NCBI GenBank assembly: GCA_021730905.1
Contig: JAKFYK010000018.1
Coordinates: 1-48,480, forward strand
Reading direction: 5' to 3'
DNA: 48,480 bases
Origin: Betaproteobacteria bacterium
GTDB lineage: Bacteria; Pseudomonadota; Gammaproteobacteria; Burkholderiales; SG8-41
The translations under genes and the position numbers were made by a program. Shown here piece by piece: positions 8,412 to 16,829 of this stretch. The notes under the pieces are model-generated. The model was not told the origin of the DNA and ran no database searches. It saw only the letters and a program-made list of their open reading frames with translations. The number at the start of each line of letters is the position of its first letter. Position 1 is the first letter of the stretch.

Positions 8412-9419
8412 TTATTCAGGTTTCGCACCCGACGCCTTCACCGCCCTGCCCCATTTCACCAGCTCCGCCCTGAGAAACGCGACGAACTGCTCCGGCGTGT
8501 CGCCGACAAACTCCGCGCCCTCCGCACTCATGCGATCGCGGATGTCCGGCGCCTGAATCGCGCGCGTCGCGGCAGCATGCAGTTTCATCACGATATCGTT
8601 GGGCGTGCCGGTGGGCACCGACATGCCGAACCACGAACCGGTGTCGAAACCTTTCAGCCCCTGCTCGTCAAGCGTCGGTGTATCGCCCGCCGCCGCTACG
8701 CGCTTCAAGCTGGTGACGCCCAGCGCGCGCACGCGCGTGCTTTTCACGTGCGGAATGGTTGAAACCATCGCGCCGAAATAAATCTCGATATGCCCAGCAA
8801 CCACATCCGTCAACGCCGGCGTAGCGCCCTTGTACGGCACGTGGATCATTTTCACGCCTGCCATGGTCTTGAAAATTTCCGCCGCGAGATGGTGCGGACT
8901 GCCAATGCCGGTAGAACCGTGCCGCAATTCACCGGGGCGCGCCTTGGCAATTGCGATCAGTTCTTTCGCATTTTTCGCCGGCACCGAAGGATGCACCACC
9001 ATGATGCCCGGCACCTTGGCATAGTTGGTGATGTGTATGAAATCGCGCATCAAATCGAAATTCAGTTTCGACATCAGCGTCGGATTGATCGCGTTCGCCA
9101 CCGTTGGCATGAACAGCGTGTAACCGTCCGGCGCTGACTTCGCCGCAAGCTCGGCAGCGATGTTGGTGCCACCGCCGGGACGATTTTCGACTATGACCTG
9201 CTGGCCCCATGCCTCGGTCAGCTTTTGTCCCACTGCGCGCGCCAACAGATCAGCCGTGCCGGCAGGCGTGTAGCCTACAAAATAACGAATGGCTTTTGTC
9301 GGGTAGGCCGCTGCGCTCTGCGCGTGAACGTTGGTGGTGATGCAGGCAAACGTCAGTGCAATCGCTGTGATCGCGGTTTTCGGAAACGGACTGTGTTGCA
9401 AATTCATGCGGAAATCCAT
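8412..9419 (-). CDS. Bug family (TTT-type) periplasmic substrate-binding protein, Bug2
   Basis: 335 aa with a signal peptide ending near NVHAQSAAAYP, then the Bug fold: YPTKAIRYFVGYTPAGTADLLAR, VIVENRPGGGTNIAAE and the hinge segment MIHVPYKGATPALTDVVAGHIE. The usual PGG of the first ligand loop is PAG here, which may alter ligand choice. Two ATGs (9419 and 9407) are possible. Neither has a strong ribosome binding site; the region 13-31 nt before 9419 is instead taken by a perfect copy of the 19-nt repeat. The gene follows GGT1 by 31 bp on the same strand, suggesting that the binding protein and the hydrolase work on related compounds (inference). Confidence 0.9.
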   Translation of the reverse strand: MDFRMNLQHSPFPKTAITAIALTFACITTNVHAQSAAAYPTKAIRYFVGYTPAGTADLLARAVGQKLTEAWGQQVIVENRPGGGTNIAAELAAKSAPDGYTLFMPTVANAINPTLMSKLNFDLMRDFIHITNYAKVPGIMVVHPSVPAKNAKELIAIAKARPGELRHGSTGIGSPHHLAAEIFKTMAGVKMIHVPYKGATPALTDVVAGHIEIYFGAMVSTIPHVKSTRVRALGVTSLKRVAAAGDTPTLDEQGLKGFDTGSWFGMSVPTGTPNDIVMKLHAAATRAIQAPDIRDRMSAEGAEFVGDTPEQFVAFLRAELVKWGRAVKASGAKPE

Positions 9420-9431
9420 GTGGAAATATCA

Positions 9432-9450
9432 TTAAAAACAAATAGTTACA
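9432..9450 (+). repeat. 19-nt A+T-rich motif, copy B
   Basis: TTAAAAACAAATAGTTACA, an exact match to TTAAAAACANATASTTAYR. It fills most of the 31-bp gap between GGT1 and Bug2, reads opposite to those genes, abuts the GGT1 stop codon and lies 13 nt before the Bug2 ATG. Confidence 0.85.
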
Positions 9451-11175
9451 CTACCACCCTAACACATACGCCGGGCGTCGCGGATCAGCGCCACCATGCA
9501 GCACACCATGCTTGTGATCGTTGACGATGGTGCACACCGCGCCGGCGAGCCAAGTGTACTCGGGCCATGCTCGCACGTCGTGACCACGCAGGGCCAGTGT
9601 GTCGTTAACCGATTTGTCGATGCGTGATTCAAGATAGAGCCGTCCGGGGAAATACTTGTGCGGCTCGAACGAACCCGGATAGCTGTAGGTCGAGAAGCGC
9701 GGCGCTTCAATCGCGTCCTGCGCCGACATGCCGAACACGTTGACGTTGAGAAACACCTGCAGCATCGCTTGCGTCTGCACGTCGCCGCCCGGCGTGCCAA
9801 ACGGCATATAGACCTTGCCATTTTTGAACGCCAATGCCGGATTCGGCGTGAGGCGCGGACGCTTGCCCGGCGCCACCGATGACGGATGCGTAGGGTCCGC
9901 CCAGGACTGTGTGCCTCGTCCCGAACACAATATGCCAACGCCGGGAATGATCGGCGTCTGGTCGGAGCCGTCGCTCGGCGTACACGACATCGCATTGCCG
10001 TGACGGTCGATCACGCACAGATATGAGGTGTCGCCCGGGCCCGGTGCTTCCGCGCCCTGTGGCGGTGTCATCGAACGGTTGTCAAATTCGGTCAATGTTT
10101 TCGGATCGCCGCCGCGCGGCATTTCCGGGCACGCGCTGTCCATGCGTATGCGCGAGCGCTGCCACGCGGCATATTTTTCCGACATCAGTCCGGCCATCGG
10201 CACTTTGACGAAACGCGGATCGCCGAAATGATTGTGCCGGTCAGAAAATGTAAGCTTGGTCGCTTCGGTCAGTACGTGGATGTAATCAGCCGAGTTATGC
10301 CCCAGCGCGCGCAGGTCGTAACCTTTAAGTATATTCAGCGTCATCGGCAGCGTCGGGCCCTGCGACCACGGGCCGCAGGCGTGCAGATCGATGCCTTCGA
10401 AGCGTGTTTTTACCGTCGGTTCGAGTTTCACGCTGAAGTCAGCAAAGTCCTCGAAACGCATGAGGCCGCCTTCTCTTTCGATGAAACGCGTCACATCACG
10501 TGCGATGTCGCCTTTGTAAAACGCATCGCGCGCGGCCTTCAGCCCGGCCTTGCGGCCTTTCTTGCGCGCGGCCTTGCGCTCTTCGTCGGCCAGAAATTTG
10601 AGTGTGCGTCCCAGATCGGCCTGCACAAAAATTTCGCCCGCCTGCGGCACACGGCCTTTCGGCAGAAATACTTTCGCGCTCGACGGCCAGCGCTCGTAAT
10701 CCTTACGATGGGTTTCGATAAATTGCGACAGCAGCGGATACACCGCGAAACCTTCGCTGGCAAAGCGAATTGCAGCCGAGGCCACCTCGCCAAAGCTCAT
10801 AGTGCCGAAATTCGACAATGCAGTGAGCCACGCATCCGGCGCGGCCGGCACCACGCAGCGTTCGACGCCGGGCGGAATCTTGCCGCCGTGCTTTTTCTGG
10901 AAATAATCGGGCGTGATCGCCTTCGGCCACACACCAAGACCATCGATGCAGTGCACCTTTTTAGTCTTCGCGGTATAGATAATCTGCGGCGCAACGCCGC
11001 CGAAATTCACCTTGTCGGTTTGCAGGACTTCGATGGCAATGCCTGCTGCAACACCGGCATCAATGGCATTACCACCCGCTTCGAGAATTTCAAACGCGGC
11101 GTGCGCGGCGAGGTAATGTCCTGCTGCCGCGACGTGGCGCGTGCCCATGATGGTGAGACGATTGGACGAACTCAT
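9451..11175 (-). CDS. Gamma-glutamyltransferase family hydrolase (GGT1)
   Basis: 574-aa Ntn-hydrolase of the GGT superfamily. The precursor should self-cleave before Thr383 (GDTSYLCVID), which becomes the N-terminal nucleophile of the small subunit. Other family blocks are AAFEILEAGGNAIDAGVAAG near the N-terminus and GKRPRLTPNPALAF with MPFGTPGGDVQTQAMLQVFLN in the small subunit. There is no signal peptide, so it is probably cytoplasmic. That is unlike classical glutathione-degrading GGTs but like HpxW/YwrD-type members acting on small amides. The ATG at 11175 is chosen because GGGAG lies six bases upstream; the longer frame to 11244 has no such site. First gene of the run with Bug2, Bug1 and the 367-aa protein. 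Substrate unknown. Confidence 0.9.
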   Translation of the reverse strand: MSSSNRLTIMGTRHVAAAGHYLAAHAAFEILEAGGNAIDAGVAAGIAIEVLQTDKVNFGGVAPQIIYTAKTKKVHCIDGLGVWPKAITPDYFQKKHGGKIPPGVERCVVPAAPDAWLTALSNFGTMSFGEVASAAIRFASEGFAVYPLLSQFIETHRKDYERWPSSAKVFLPKGRVPQAGEIFVQADLGRTLKFLADEERKAARKKGRKAGLKAARDAFYKGDIARDVTRFIEREGGLMRFEDFADFSVKLEPTVKTRFEGIDLHACGPWSQGPTLPMTLNILKGYDLRALGHNSADYIHVLTEATKLTFSDRHNHFGDPRFVKVPMAGLMSEKYAAWQRSRIRMDSACPEMPRGGDPKTLTEFDNRSMTPPQGAEAPGPGDTSYLCVIDRHGNAMSCTPSDGSDQTPIIPGVGILCSGRGTQSWADPTHPSSVAPGKRPRLTPNPALAFKNGKVYMPFGTPGGDVQTQAMLQVFLNVNVFGMSAQDAIEAPRFSTYSYPGSFEPHKYFPGRLYLESRIDKSVNDTLALRGHDVRAWPEYTWLAGAVCTIVNDHKHGVLHGGADPRRPAYVLGW

Positions 11176-11320
11176 AAAGACTCCCGGTGCCGAGTTTGGA
11201 GTAGCACGATTCTTGGCAGATTTTAGTCTAGTTTCGACCTGCACACATTATGCCCGCCCCAAATGCAAGCGCATTGGCGTATTATTATGTGGAACAATAA
11301 CAGACGAGGAGACCTGCCCC

Positions 11321-12292
11321 ATGAATATGCAATGCTTGCTTTACCTGCCCGGACTTGCCCTGACCGCACTGCTTGCCGCACCGGCCGCAGCCCAAAACTA
11401 TCCGGCTAAGACCGTGCGCATGATCGTGCCGTTTCCGCCGGGCGGTAACACCGACATCATCGCACGCATCGTGGTGCCGAAATTTTCGGAAGATCTGGGC
11501 CAGCAGGTGGTCATCGATAACCGCGGTGGCGCAGGCAGCATCATCGGCACTGAAATCGCGTCAAAATCCCCGGCAGATGGTTACACATTGCTGATGGTGT
11601 CGGCCGCGCACGTGATGAATCCATCGGTAACCAAGAAGCTGCCGTACGATTCGATCAAGGATTTCGCGCCAATCTCGGTTGTGGCCGATGTGCCCACCGC
11701 GTTTGTTTCCCATCCATCGCTGCCCGTAAAAAACGTCAAGGAATTGGTAGCACTTGCGAAGACGCGGCCCGGCGAACTTAACTACGCGACCGCCGGCATC
11801 GGCACGGTAGGCCATCTCGCGGGCGAACTGTTCAATTCCATGGCAGGTGTAAAGCTCGTGCAGATTCTCTATAAGGGTTCCGGGCCGGCAGGCATCGACC
11901 TGCTTGCAGGCCACGTTCATCTTCAGTTTGCGAGTATGCCTGCGGTAATTCAGTTCGTTCGCACCGGCAAGATGCGCATGCTCGCGCAAACCGGCGAGAA
12001 GCGTTCGGCCGCTGCCGCAGATGTACCCACAATGATTGAGTCGGGTCTCAAGGGGTATGTCGTATCTAGCGGGTTTGCGCTTTTGGCGCCGGCAGGCACG
12101 CCAAAGCCCGTCATTGATCGTGTCCACACATCGCTCATCAAAGCGTTGAGAAATCCAGACGTGAGCAAGAACCTCGCTGGTCAAGGCGCCGAACCCGTGG
12201 GCAGTACCCCGGAGCAGCATGACGCCTTCAACAAGGCCGAAATCCAGAAGTGGATCAAGGTCGCACGGCAGGCGGGTATCGAGCAAAAGTAG
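11321..12292 (+). CDS. Bug family (TTT-type) periplasmic substrate-binding protein, Bug3
   Basis: 323 aa, divergent from GGT1. Signal peptide (LLYLPGLALTALLAAPAAAQ), first ligand loop VPFPPGGNTDIIAR, second loop VVIDNRGGAGSIIGTE. The ATG at 11321 is preceded by GAGGAG at suitable distance; the frame is open further upstream but would run antisense into GGT1. It is clearly a close paralog of Bug4 immediately downstream: they share GGNTDIIAR, DLGQQV, SKSP.DGYTLLMVS.AHV.NP, LPYDS and QGAEPVG. The pair therefore looks like a tandem duplication. Two strong hairpins follow its stop. Confidence 0.92.
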   Translation: MNMQCLLYLPGLALTALLAAPAAAQNYPAKTVRMIVPFPPGGNTDIIARIVVPKFSEDLGQQVVIDNRGGAGSIIGTEIASKSPADGYTLLMVSAAHVMNPSVTKKLPYDSIKDFAPISVVADVPTAFVSHPSLPVKNVKELVALAKTRPGELNYATAGIGTVGHLAGELFNSMAGVKLVQILYKGSGPAGIDLLAGHVHLQFASMPAVIQFVRTGKMRMLAQTGEKRSAAAADVPTMIESGLKGYVVSSGFALLAPAGTPKPVIDRVHTSLIKALRNPDVSKNLAGQGAEPVGSTPEQHDAFNKAEIQKWIKVARQAGIEQK

Positions 12293-12326
12293 CCATTTGC
12301 CGCACAGCCGTCGAGAACCGGCACAG

Positions 12327-12358
12327 CGCTATCCGCGGCAGCAGCGCGCCGGATAGCG
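12327..12358 (+). terminator. Hairpin after Bug3
   Basis: CGCTATCCG (12327-12335) and CGGATAGCG (12350-12358) form a 9-bp stem 35 nt after the Bug3 stop. It is followed by ATTCATCTTTGT rather than a clean T-tract, so it may be a terminator or a 3'-end stabiliser. Confidence 0.5.
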
Positions 12359-12377
12359 ATTCATCTTTGTGAAACCG

Positions 12378-12415
12378 GATCACGGCGGTGCTTCTGTGGA
12401 AGAGCCGCCGTGATC
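12378..12415 (+). terminator. Second, stronger hairpin between Bug3 and Bug4
   Basis: GATCACGGCGG (12378-12388) pairs with CCGCCGTGATC (12405-12415), 11 bp. Inside, CTTC-TGTG-GAAG forms a second stem. No T-tract follows, so on the plus strand it is not a classical terminator. It lies 41 nt before the Bug4 start and could limit read-through or act in the Bug4 leader. Confidence 0.5.
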
Positions 12416-12448
12416 GTAACCACAATCTTACGCAACGACAGGGTTATC

Positions 12449-12484
12449 ATAAAATATGTTTAAAAACAAATACTTATATTTTAT
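12449..12484 (+). promoter_or_regulatory. Inverted repeat around the Bug4 start codon
   Basis: ATAAAATAT (12449-12457) and ATATTTTAT (12476-12484) are perfect 9-bp inverted arms. They flank 19-nt motif copy A, and the left arm contains the first two bases of the Bug4 ATG. As RNA this could mask the start codon; as DNA it could be a protein-binding site. Confidence 0.45.
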
Positions 12485-13424
12485 TACCGCACTATGCATC
12501 TTGCCGGTATGTGGCGTCACGGCGCAAACCTATCCCACCAGAACCATCCGCATGGTGGTACCGTTTGCCCCCGGCGGCAACACCGACATCATCGCGCGCT
12601 TCATCGTGCCGAAGATGATTGAAGACCTCGGCCAGCAAGTCATCATTGATAACCGCGGCGGCGCCAGCAGCACCATCGGCACCGATATCGCCTCCAAATC
12701 ACCACCCGACGGTTATACGCTGCTGATGGTATCAACGGCCCACGTCATTAACCCGGCAGTGATCAAGAAGCTGCCCTACGACTCGGTGCGCGACTTCACG
12801 CCGATCACGTTGGTGGCCGACGTGCCCAATTCGCTGGTAGTGCATCCGTCGGTGCCGGCGCGCTCGCTGAAAGAATTGATTACGCTCGCCCGATCACGCC
12901 CCGGCGAGATGCTGTACGCCACGCCGGGACGCGGCACCTCCACGCATCTTGCGATCGAGATGCTCGCCTCGCGCGCCAAACTCAAACTGATACACGTGCC
13001 GTACAAGGGTGTGGGGCCGGCCACGGTGGATCTCGTCGCCGGGCATGTGCACATGCAGTTCGCAGCCATGCCGTCCACCATCCCTTTCGTGCGCGATGGC
13101 CGGCTGCGCATGATCGCGCAATCGGGTGCAAAGCGTTCGTCCGCAGTGCCGGACGTGCCGATCATGGCCGAAGCCGGCATGCCGGATTTCGTCGTCTCCA
13201 GCGGCTTCGGCATGCTGGCGCCGGGGAACACGCCGCGGCCGATTATCGACCGTGTCAATGCGGCAACACGCAAAGCGCTGGCGCACCCCGACGTCAACAA
13301 GGGACTCTCAAGCCAGGGTGCGGAACCGGTCGGCAACTCGCCGGACGAGTATGAGAAATACAATCGCGCGGAGATTGCTCGCTGGTCAAAGGTTGCGCGC
13401 GACGCGGGTGTGCTAGCGGAATAA
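12456..13424 (+). CDS. Bug family (TTT-type) periplasmic substrate-binding protein, Bug4
   Basis: 322 aa. The signal peptide is unusually Lys/Tyr-rich at its start (MFKNKYLYFITALCILP) because 19-nt motif copy A forms codons 2-8. The mature protein begins near QTYPTRTIRM and has the standard loops PFAPGGNTDIIAR and VIIDNRGGASSTIGTD. It is the closest relative of Bug3 in the window. Only a weak AGGG, 12 nt upstream, could serve as ribosome binding site, and there is no later in-frame ATG that leaves a signal peptide, so the start at 12456 is retained. It precedes GGT2 by 110 bp. Confidence 0.92.
   Translation: MFKNKYLYFITALCILPVCGVTAQTYPTRTIRMVVPFAPGGNTDIIARFIVPKMIEDLGQQVIIDNRGGASSTIGTDIASKSPPDGYTLLMVSTAHVINPAVIKKLPYDSVRDFTPITLVADVPNSLVVHPSVPARSLKELITLARSRPGEMLYATPGRGTSTHLAIEMLASRAKLKLIHVPYKGVGPATVDLVAGHVHMQFAAMPSTIPFVRDGRLRMIAQSGAKRSSAVPDVPIMAEAGMPDFVVSSGFGMLAPGNTPRPIIDRVNAATRKALAHPDVNKGLSSQGAEPVGNSPDEYEKYNRAEIARWSKVARDAGVLAE
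12459..12479 (+). repeat. 19-nt A+T-rich motif, copy A
   Basis: Exact match to TTAAAAACANATASTTAYR at 12460-12478, preceded by T. It forms codons 2-8 of Bug4, starting directly after the ATG, and is flanked by 9-bp inverted arms. Confidence 0.85.
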
Positions 13425-13504
13425 ATTCGGCGTAATCCGTAAAAATCTGCACGTTTTAGTCCGCAAGCTGCCCCCTGTCGGCTGATCGTGATGGCCAGTC
13501 GCTG

Positions 13505-13510
13505 TAAAAT
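13505..13510 (+). promoter_or_regulatory. Possible -10 box of GGT2
   Basis: TAAAAT followed by TGCG, 25 nt before the GGT2 ATG, in the same context as 1490-1495. No convincing -35 is seen. It suggests GGT2 can be transcribed separately from Bug4. Confidence 0.3.
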
Positions 13511-13534
13511 TGCGTTTTCCCCATTGAGTTCACC

Positions 13535-15124
13535 ATGAACCTCTTCGACTTCCAATTCCCCTATCCCTCTCAACGCATGCCCGTGCTCGCACGCAATTGC
13601 GTCGCTACTTCGCAGCCTTTGGCGGCACAAGCCGGCCTGCGCATGATGCTGAAAGGCGGCAACGCCGTGGACGCGATACTCGCCAGCGCGATCTCACTCA
13701 CAGTGCTGGAACCCACCAGCAACGGCATCGGCAGCGATGCGTTTTGCATTATGTGGGACGGCAAACAACTCAAAGGTTTGAATGCCTCCGGCCGCTCGCC
13801 TGCCGCATGGACACCCGACTGGTTCAAGGGCAAATCCGCGATGCCACAGCGCGGCTGGGATTCGGTAACGGTGCCGGGTGCAGTCTCGGCCTGGGTGGAA
13901 ATGTCCGAGAAATACGGCAAGCTGCCATTCGCCGATTTGTTTGAACCCGCCATCAAATACGCTGCCGACGGCTACATGGTATCGCCGACAATTTCGCGTC
14001 TGTGGGCAGGCGGCGCCCAAGAGCTGTACTCGCAGCCTGGTTTCGCGGAAACCTTCATGCCGAATGGCCGTGCAGTTTACGCCGGTGAAAAATTTACCGC
14101 GCCTTGGCATGCCAAAACACTGCAACGCATCGCCGAGACCAGGGGCGAAGCATTCTATCGCGGCGACCTTGCGGAAAAAATCGCAGCGTTCTCCAAACAG
14201 CACGGCGCGGCGCTGACGCTCGACGATCTCGCCGCACACACGCTCGACTGGGTGGAGCCCATCGGCATAGACTACCGCGGCTACACGCTGCATGAGATTC
14301 CACCCAACGGCCAGGGCATCGCTGCGCTGATGGCGCTGGGCATGCTGGAAAACTTCGATGTGGCGTCGCTGCCCGTCGATTCTCCCGACAGTATCCACCT
14401 GAAAATCGAGGCGATGAAACTCGCTTTCGCCGACATCAACGAATACGTATCGGATATTTCCACCATGCGCGTCACGCCGGCGCAGATGCTCGACAAGCGT
14501 TACCTCAAGGAACGCGCCAAGCTCATCGACATGAAAAAAGCCGGCACGCCGTCGTTCGGCACGCCGAGCAAGGGCGGCACGGTATATCTCACCGCCGCCG
14601 ATGAATCGGGCATGATGGTGTCGTACATACAATCCAATTTTTCCGGCTTCGGCTCCGGCGTGGTGGTGCCGGGCACCGGCATCAGCCTGCAAAATCGCGG
14701 TTCCGGATTCGATCTGAAACCCGGGCACGCCAACATTGTTGCGCCGCGCAAGCGTCCGTTCCACACCATTATTCCGGGCTTTCTCACCAAGGACGGCCAA
14801 CCGCTGATGAGCTTCGGCGTGATGGGCGGTTCGATGCAGGCGCAGGGCCACATGCAAGTCTTGTCACGCATGGTCGATTGTCACCAGAATCCACAAGCGG
14901 CGAGCGATGCGCCGCGCTGGCGCATCGACAGCGGCGTCAGAGTCGGCGTCGAATACGGCGTGCCGGCTGAGACCATCGCGGCACTGAAGGCGCGCGGCCA
15001 CGACATGCCGCAGGCGGATCGCTGGAGCACCGATTTCGGCCGCGCCCAGCTCATTTACAGAATGGAAGACGGCTATTTCGCCGCTTCCGAGCGGCGTACC
15101 GACGGCCAGGCTGTGGGCTACTAG
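13535..15124 (+). CDS. Gamma-glutamyltransferase family hydrolase (GGT2)
   Basis: 529-aa GGT-superfamily Ntn-hydrolase without a signal peptide. Expected autoprocessing is before Thr349 in KGGTVYLTAAD. The N-terminal half has LKGGNAVDAILASAISLTVLEP and SNGIGSDAFCIMWDGK; the C-terminal half has RKRPFHTIIPGFL and MSFGVMGGSMQAQGHMQVL. These fit the YwrD/HpxW-like group, where HpxW is an oxamate amidohydrolase, better than periplasmic glutathione-cleaving GGT. It differs clearly from GGT1, so the two probably have different substrates. It follows Bug4 and runs, with a 10-bp gap, into a nucleotidyl cyclase gene. Confidence 0.9.
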   Translation: MNLFDFQFPYPSQRMPVLARNCVATSQPLAAQAGLRMMLKGGNAVDAILASAISLTVLEPTSNGIGSDAFCIMWDGKQLKGLNASGRSPAAWTPDWFKGKSAMPQRGWDSVTVPGAVSAWVEMSEKYGKLPFADLFEPAIKYAADGYMVSPTISRLWAGGAQELYSQPGFAETFMPNGRAVYAGEKFTAPWHAKTLQRIAETRGEAFYRGDLAEKIAAFSKQHGAALTLDDLAAHTLDWVEPIGIDYRGYTLHEIPPNGQGIAALMALGMLENFDVASLPVDSPDSIHLKIEAMKLAFADINEYVSDISTMRVTPAQMLDKRYLKERAKLIDMKKAGTPSFGTPSKGGTVYLTAADESGMMVSYIQSNFSGFGSGVVVPGTGISLQNRGSGFDLKPGHANIVAPRKRPFHTIIPGFLTKDGQPLMSFGVMGGSMQAQGHMQVLSRMVDCHQNPQAASDAPRWRIDSGVRVGVEYGVPAETIAALKARGHDMPQADRWSTDFGRAQLIYRMEDGYFAASERRTDGQAVGY

Positions 15125-15134
15125 GGAGACCATC

Positions 15135-15794
15135 ATGGCATTCATCCGGCAAATCATTTCACGCGCGTCAGCGGACCGCCTTGAGTTGTTGATTGAGGAG
15201 CGCCTGAAGCCCGAAACCGACAAAGCGCGCATTGACCGGCGCATCTGGAACCTCTTCGGCGAAAAATGGGCAGTGCTCTACACCGATCTCTCCGGATTTT
15301 CACGCAATGTGTCGGAATTCGGCATCATTCATTTTTTGCAGACCATCTATGAATCACACCGGCTGCTGGTGCCGGTCATCCAGCACGGCAGCGGCGTTCT
15401 GCTAAAGACCGAAGGCGACAGCCTGATGGTGATTTACCGCAATGTTGACGACGCCGTGCGCAGCGCCATCGCCATGCAAAACCGCTGCCAGCGCCACAGC
15501 AAAGACCTCCCGGCCGAAGACAAGGTTCTGCTGTGCATCGGTATCGGCTACGGCGACCTGCTGCGCATCGGCGATCAGGATGTCTACGGCGCCGAGGTCA
15601 ACGCCGCATGCAAACTCGGCGAAGACACCGCCCAGGCGCATGAAATCCTGATCACCAGCGCGGTGGCCGACGCAGTGGCACTGCCCACGGGTGCGCAACT
15701 CGAAGCATTGACGGATACGCCTGTCGGCATGGGCGCCGCTTTCAGGATGAATTACGAGAATGTGATGCTGTCGGGGTTTCCCAAGCCCGAATAA
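15135..15794 (+). CDS. Class III adenylate/guanylate cyclase, single domain
   Basis: 219-aa protein that is mostly one cyclase homology domain (about residues 45-190). The first metal-binding Asp is in LYTDLSGFS and the second in KTEGDSLMVIY, both typical of class III cyclases. YGDLLRIGDQDVYGAEVNAACKLGED is the following conserved block, with N and the basic residue usually involved in transition-state binding. No membrane segment is seen; a short N-terminal helix precedes the domain. GGGAG before the ATG is a good ribosome binding site. Product (cAMP or cGMP) cannot be told from sequence. The 10-bp spacing from GGT2 implies cotranscription, an unusual pairing. Confidence 0.85.
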   Translation: MAFIRQIISRASADRLELLIEERLKPETDKARIDRRIWNLFGEKWAVLYTDLSGFSRNVSEFGIIHFLQTIYESHRLLVPVIQHGSGVLLKTEGDSLMVIYRNVDDAVRSAIAMQNRCQRHSKDLPAEDKVLLCIGIGYGDLLRIGDQDVYGAEVNAACKLGEDTAQAHEILITSAVADAVALPTGAQLEALTDTPVGMGAAFRMNYENVMLSGFPKPE

Positions 15795-15800
15795 CTGCCA

Positions 15801-15819
15801 GCGTAAGTGGCGTTTACGC
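15801..15819. terminator. Short hairpin between convergent cyclase and Bug5 genes
   Basis: GCGTAA (15801-15806) and TTACGC (15814-15819) form a 6-bp stem in the 30-bp gap. No T-tract, so support is weak. Confidence 0.25.
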
Positions 15820-15824
15820 CCGCA

Positions 15825-16829
15825 TTACTCCGCGCGCGCGCCGGAGTCTTTGACCACTTTCGCCCAGCGCTTCGTTTCGGACTGAATGTACGTCGCGAAT
15901 TGTTCCGGCGTGCTGTGCAGCGCCTCGATTCCGGACTCAAGCAACTTCGCCTTCACGTCCGGCATTTGCAGGATTCTTACCAGCTCGCTGTTCAGCCTCG
16001 CAACGATTTCTTTAGAGGTTCCCGCCGGCACGAACACACCGTACCAATTGCGCACCTGAAAGCCCGGCACGCCTGCTTGCTCTATTGTCGGCAGTTCCGG
16101 CATCAATTCGAAACGTTTGTCCCCTGTCATCGCAATCGCGCGCACCTTGCCGCCTTTGATCGCACCGATGGCTGTGGAGACGGTGGAAAATACAGTTTGT
16201 ACATGTCCCGCCATCAGGTCCAGTATGGCCGGGGCGCCGCCTTTGTACGGCACGTGAACCATATTCACACCCGCCAGCGTTTTGAACAATTCGCCCGCGA
16301 GGTGGTCGGTAGCGCCGGGACCGGATGAACCGAACGACAATTCGCCGGGGCGCGCCTTCGCGATGGCGATCACCTCTTTCACCGTTTTCGCTGGTAGCGA
16401 GGGATGCACCACCAGCACATTCAGCGCGTTGGCCGTCTGCGTCACTGGCAATAAATCTTTCACCGGATCGAACGGCAGCTTTTTGTAAAGACTGACATTG
16501 ATGGCGATGGGGCCGATGGTACCGAGTACCACGGTATAGCCGTCGGGCGGAGATTTCGCGGCAATATCAACGCCAATATTGCCGCCAGCGCCACCGCGAT
16601 TATCGACGAGCACTTGCTGATTCAGCGTCGGGCCGAGTTTTTGCGCGATGATGCGCGACGTGATGTCCGCACCACCGCCGGGCGCAAACGGACTGATCCA
16701 GCGAATGGGTTTCGTCGGCCAGGTTTGCGCAGCGGCTTGCGCTGCTGCCGCCGCTGCGATCAACGCAAACGCCATGCGCGGCAGCACGGTGACTCCAAAA
16801 TTATTTAATGGAAACACGTGGTTGCTCAT
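15825..16829 (-). CDS. Bug family (TTT-type) periplasmic substrate-binding protein, Bug5
   Basis: 334 aa. The signal sequence is long (hydrophobic MAFALIAAAAAAQAAAQ after an 18-residue n-region), so translation could also start at the internal Met. Family loops: WISPFAPGGGADITSR, VLVDNRGGAGGNIGVD and MVHVPYKGGAPAILDLMAGHV. It directly abuts the DUF599 gene upstream (stop and start codons touch), so the two are almost certainly cotranscribed. It converges on the cyclase gene. Confidence 0.92.
   Translation of the reverse strand: MSNHVFPLNNFGVTVLPRMAFALIAAAAAAQAAAQTWPTKPIRWISPFAPGGGADITSRIIAQKLGPTLNQQVLVDNRGGAGGNIGVDIAAKSPPDGYTVVLGTIGPIAINVSLYKKLPFDPVKDLLPVTQTANALNVLVVHPSLPAKTVKEVIAIAKARPGELSFGSSGPGATDHLAGELFKTLAGVNMVHVPYKGGAPAILDLMAGHVQTVFSTVSTAIGAIKGGKVRAIAMTGDKRFELMPELPTIEQAGVPGFQVRNWYGVFVPAGTSKEIVARLNSELVRILQMPDVKAKLLESGIEALHSTPEQFATYIQSETKRWAKVVKDSGARAE

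Noticed and set aside
10228..11226. 332-codon plus-strand open frame inside GGT1
   Set aside because: Antisense shadow; composition is Arg/His-rich and no family is visible.
13694..14857. 387-codon minus-strand open frame inside GGT2
   Set aside because: Low-complexity His/Arg/Gly-rich shadow of a G+C-rich gene; no recognisable domain and GGT2 is certain.
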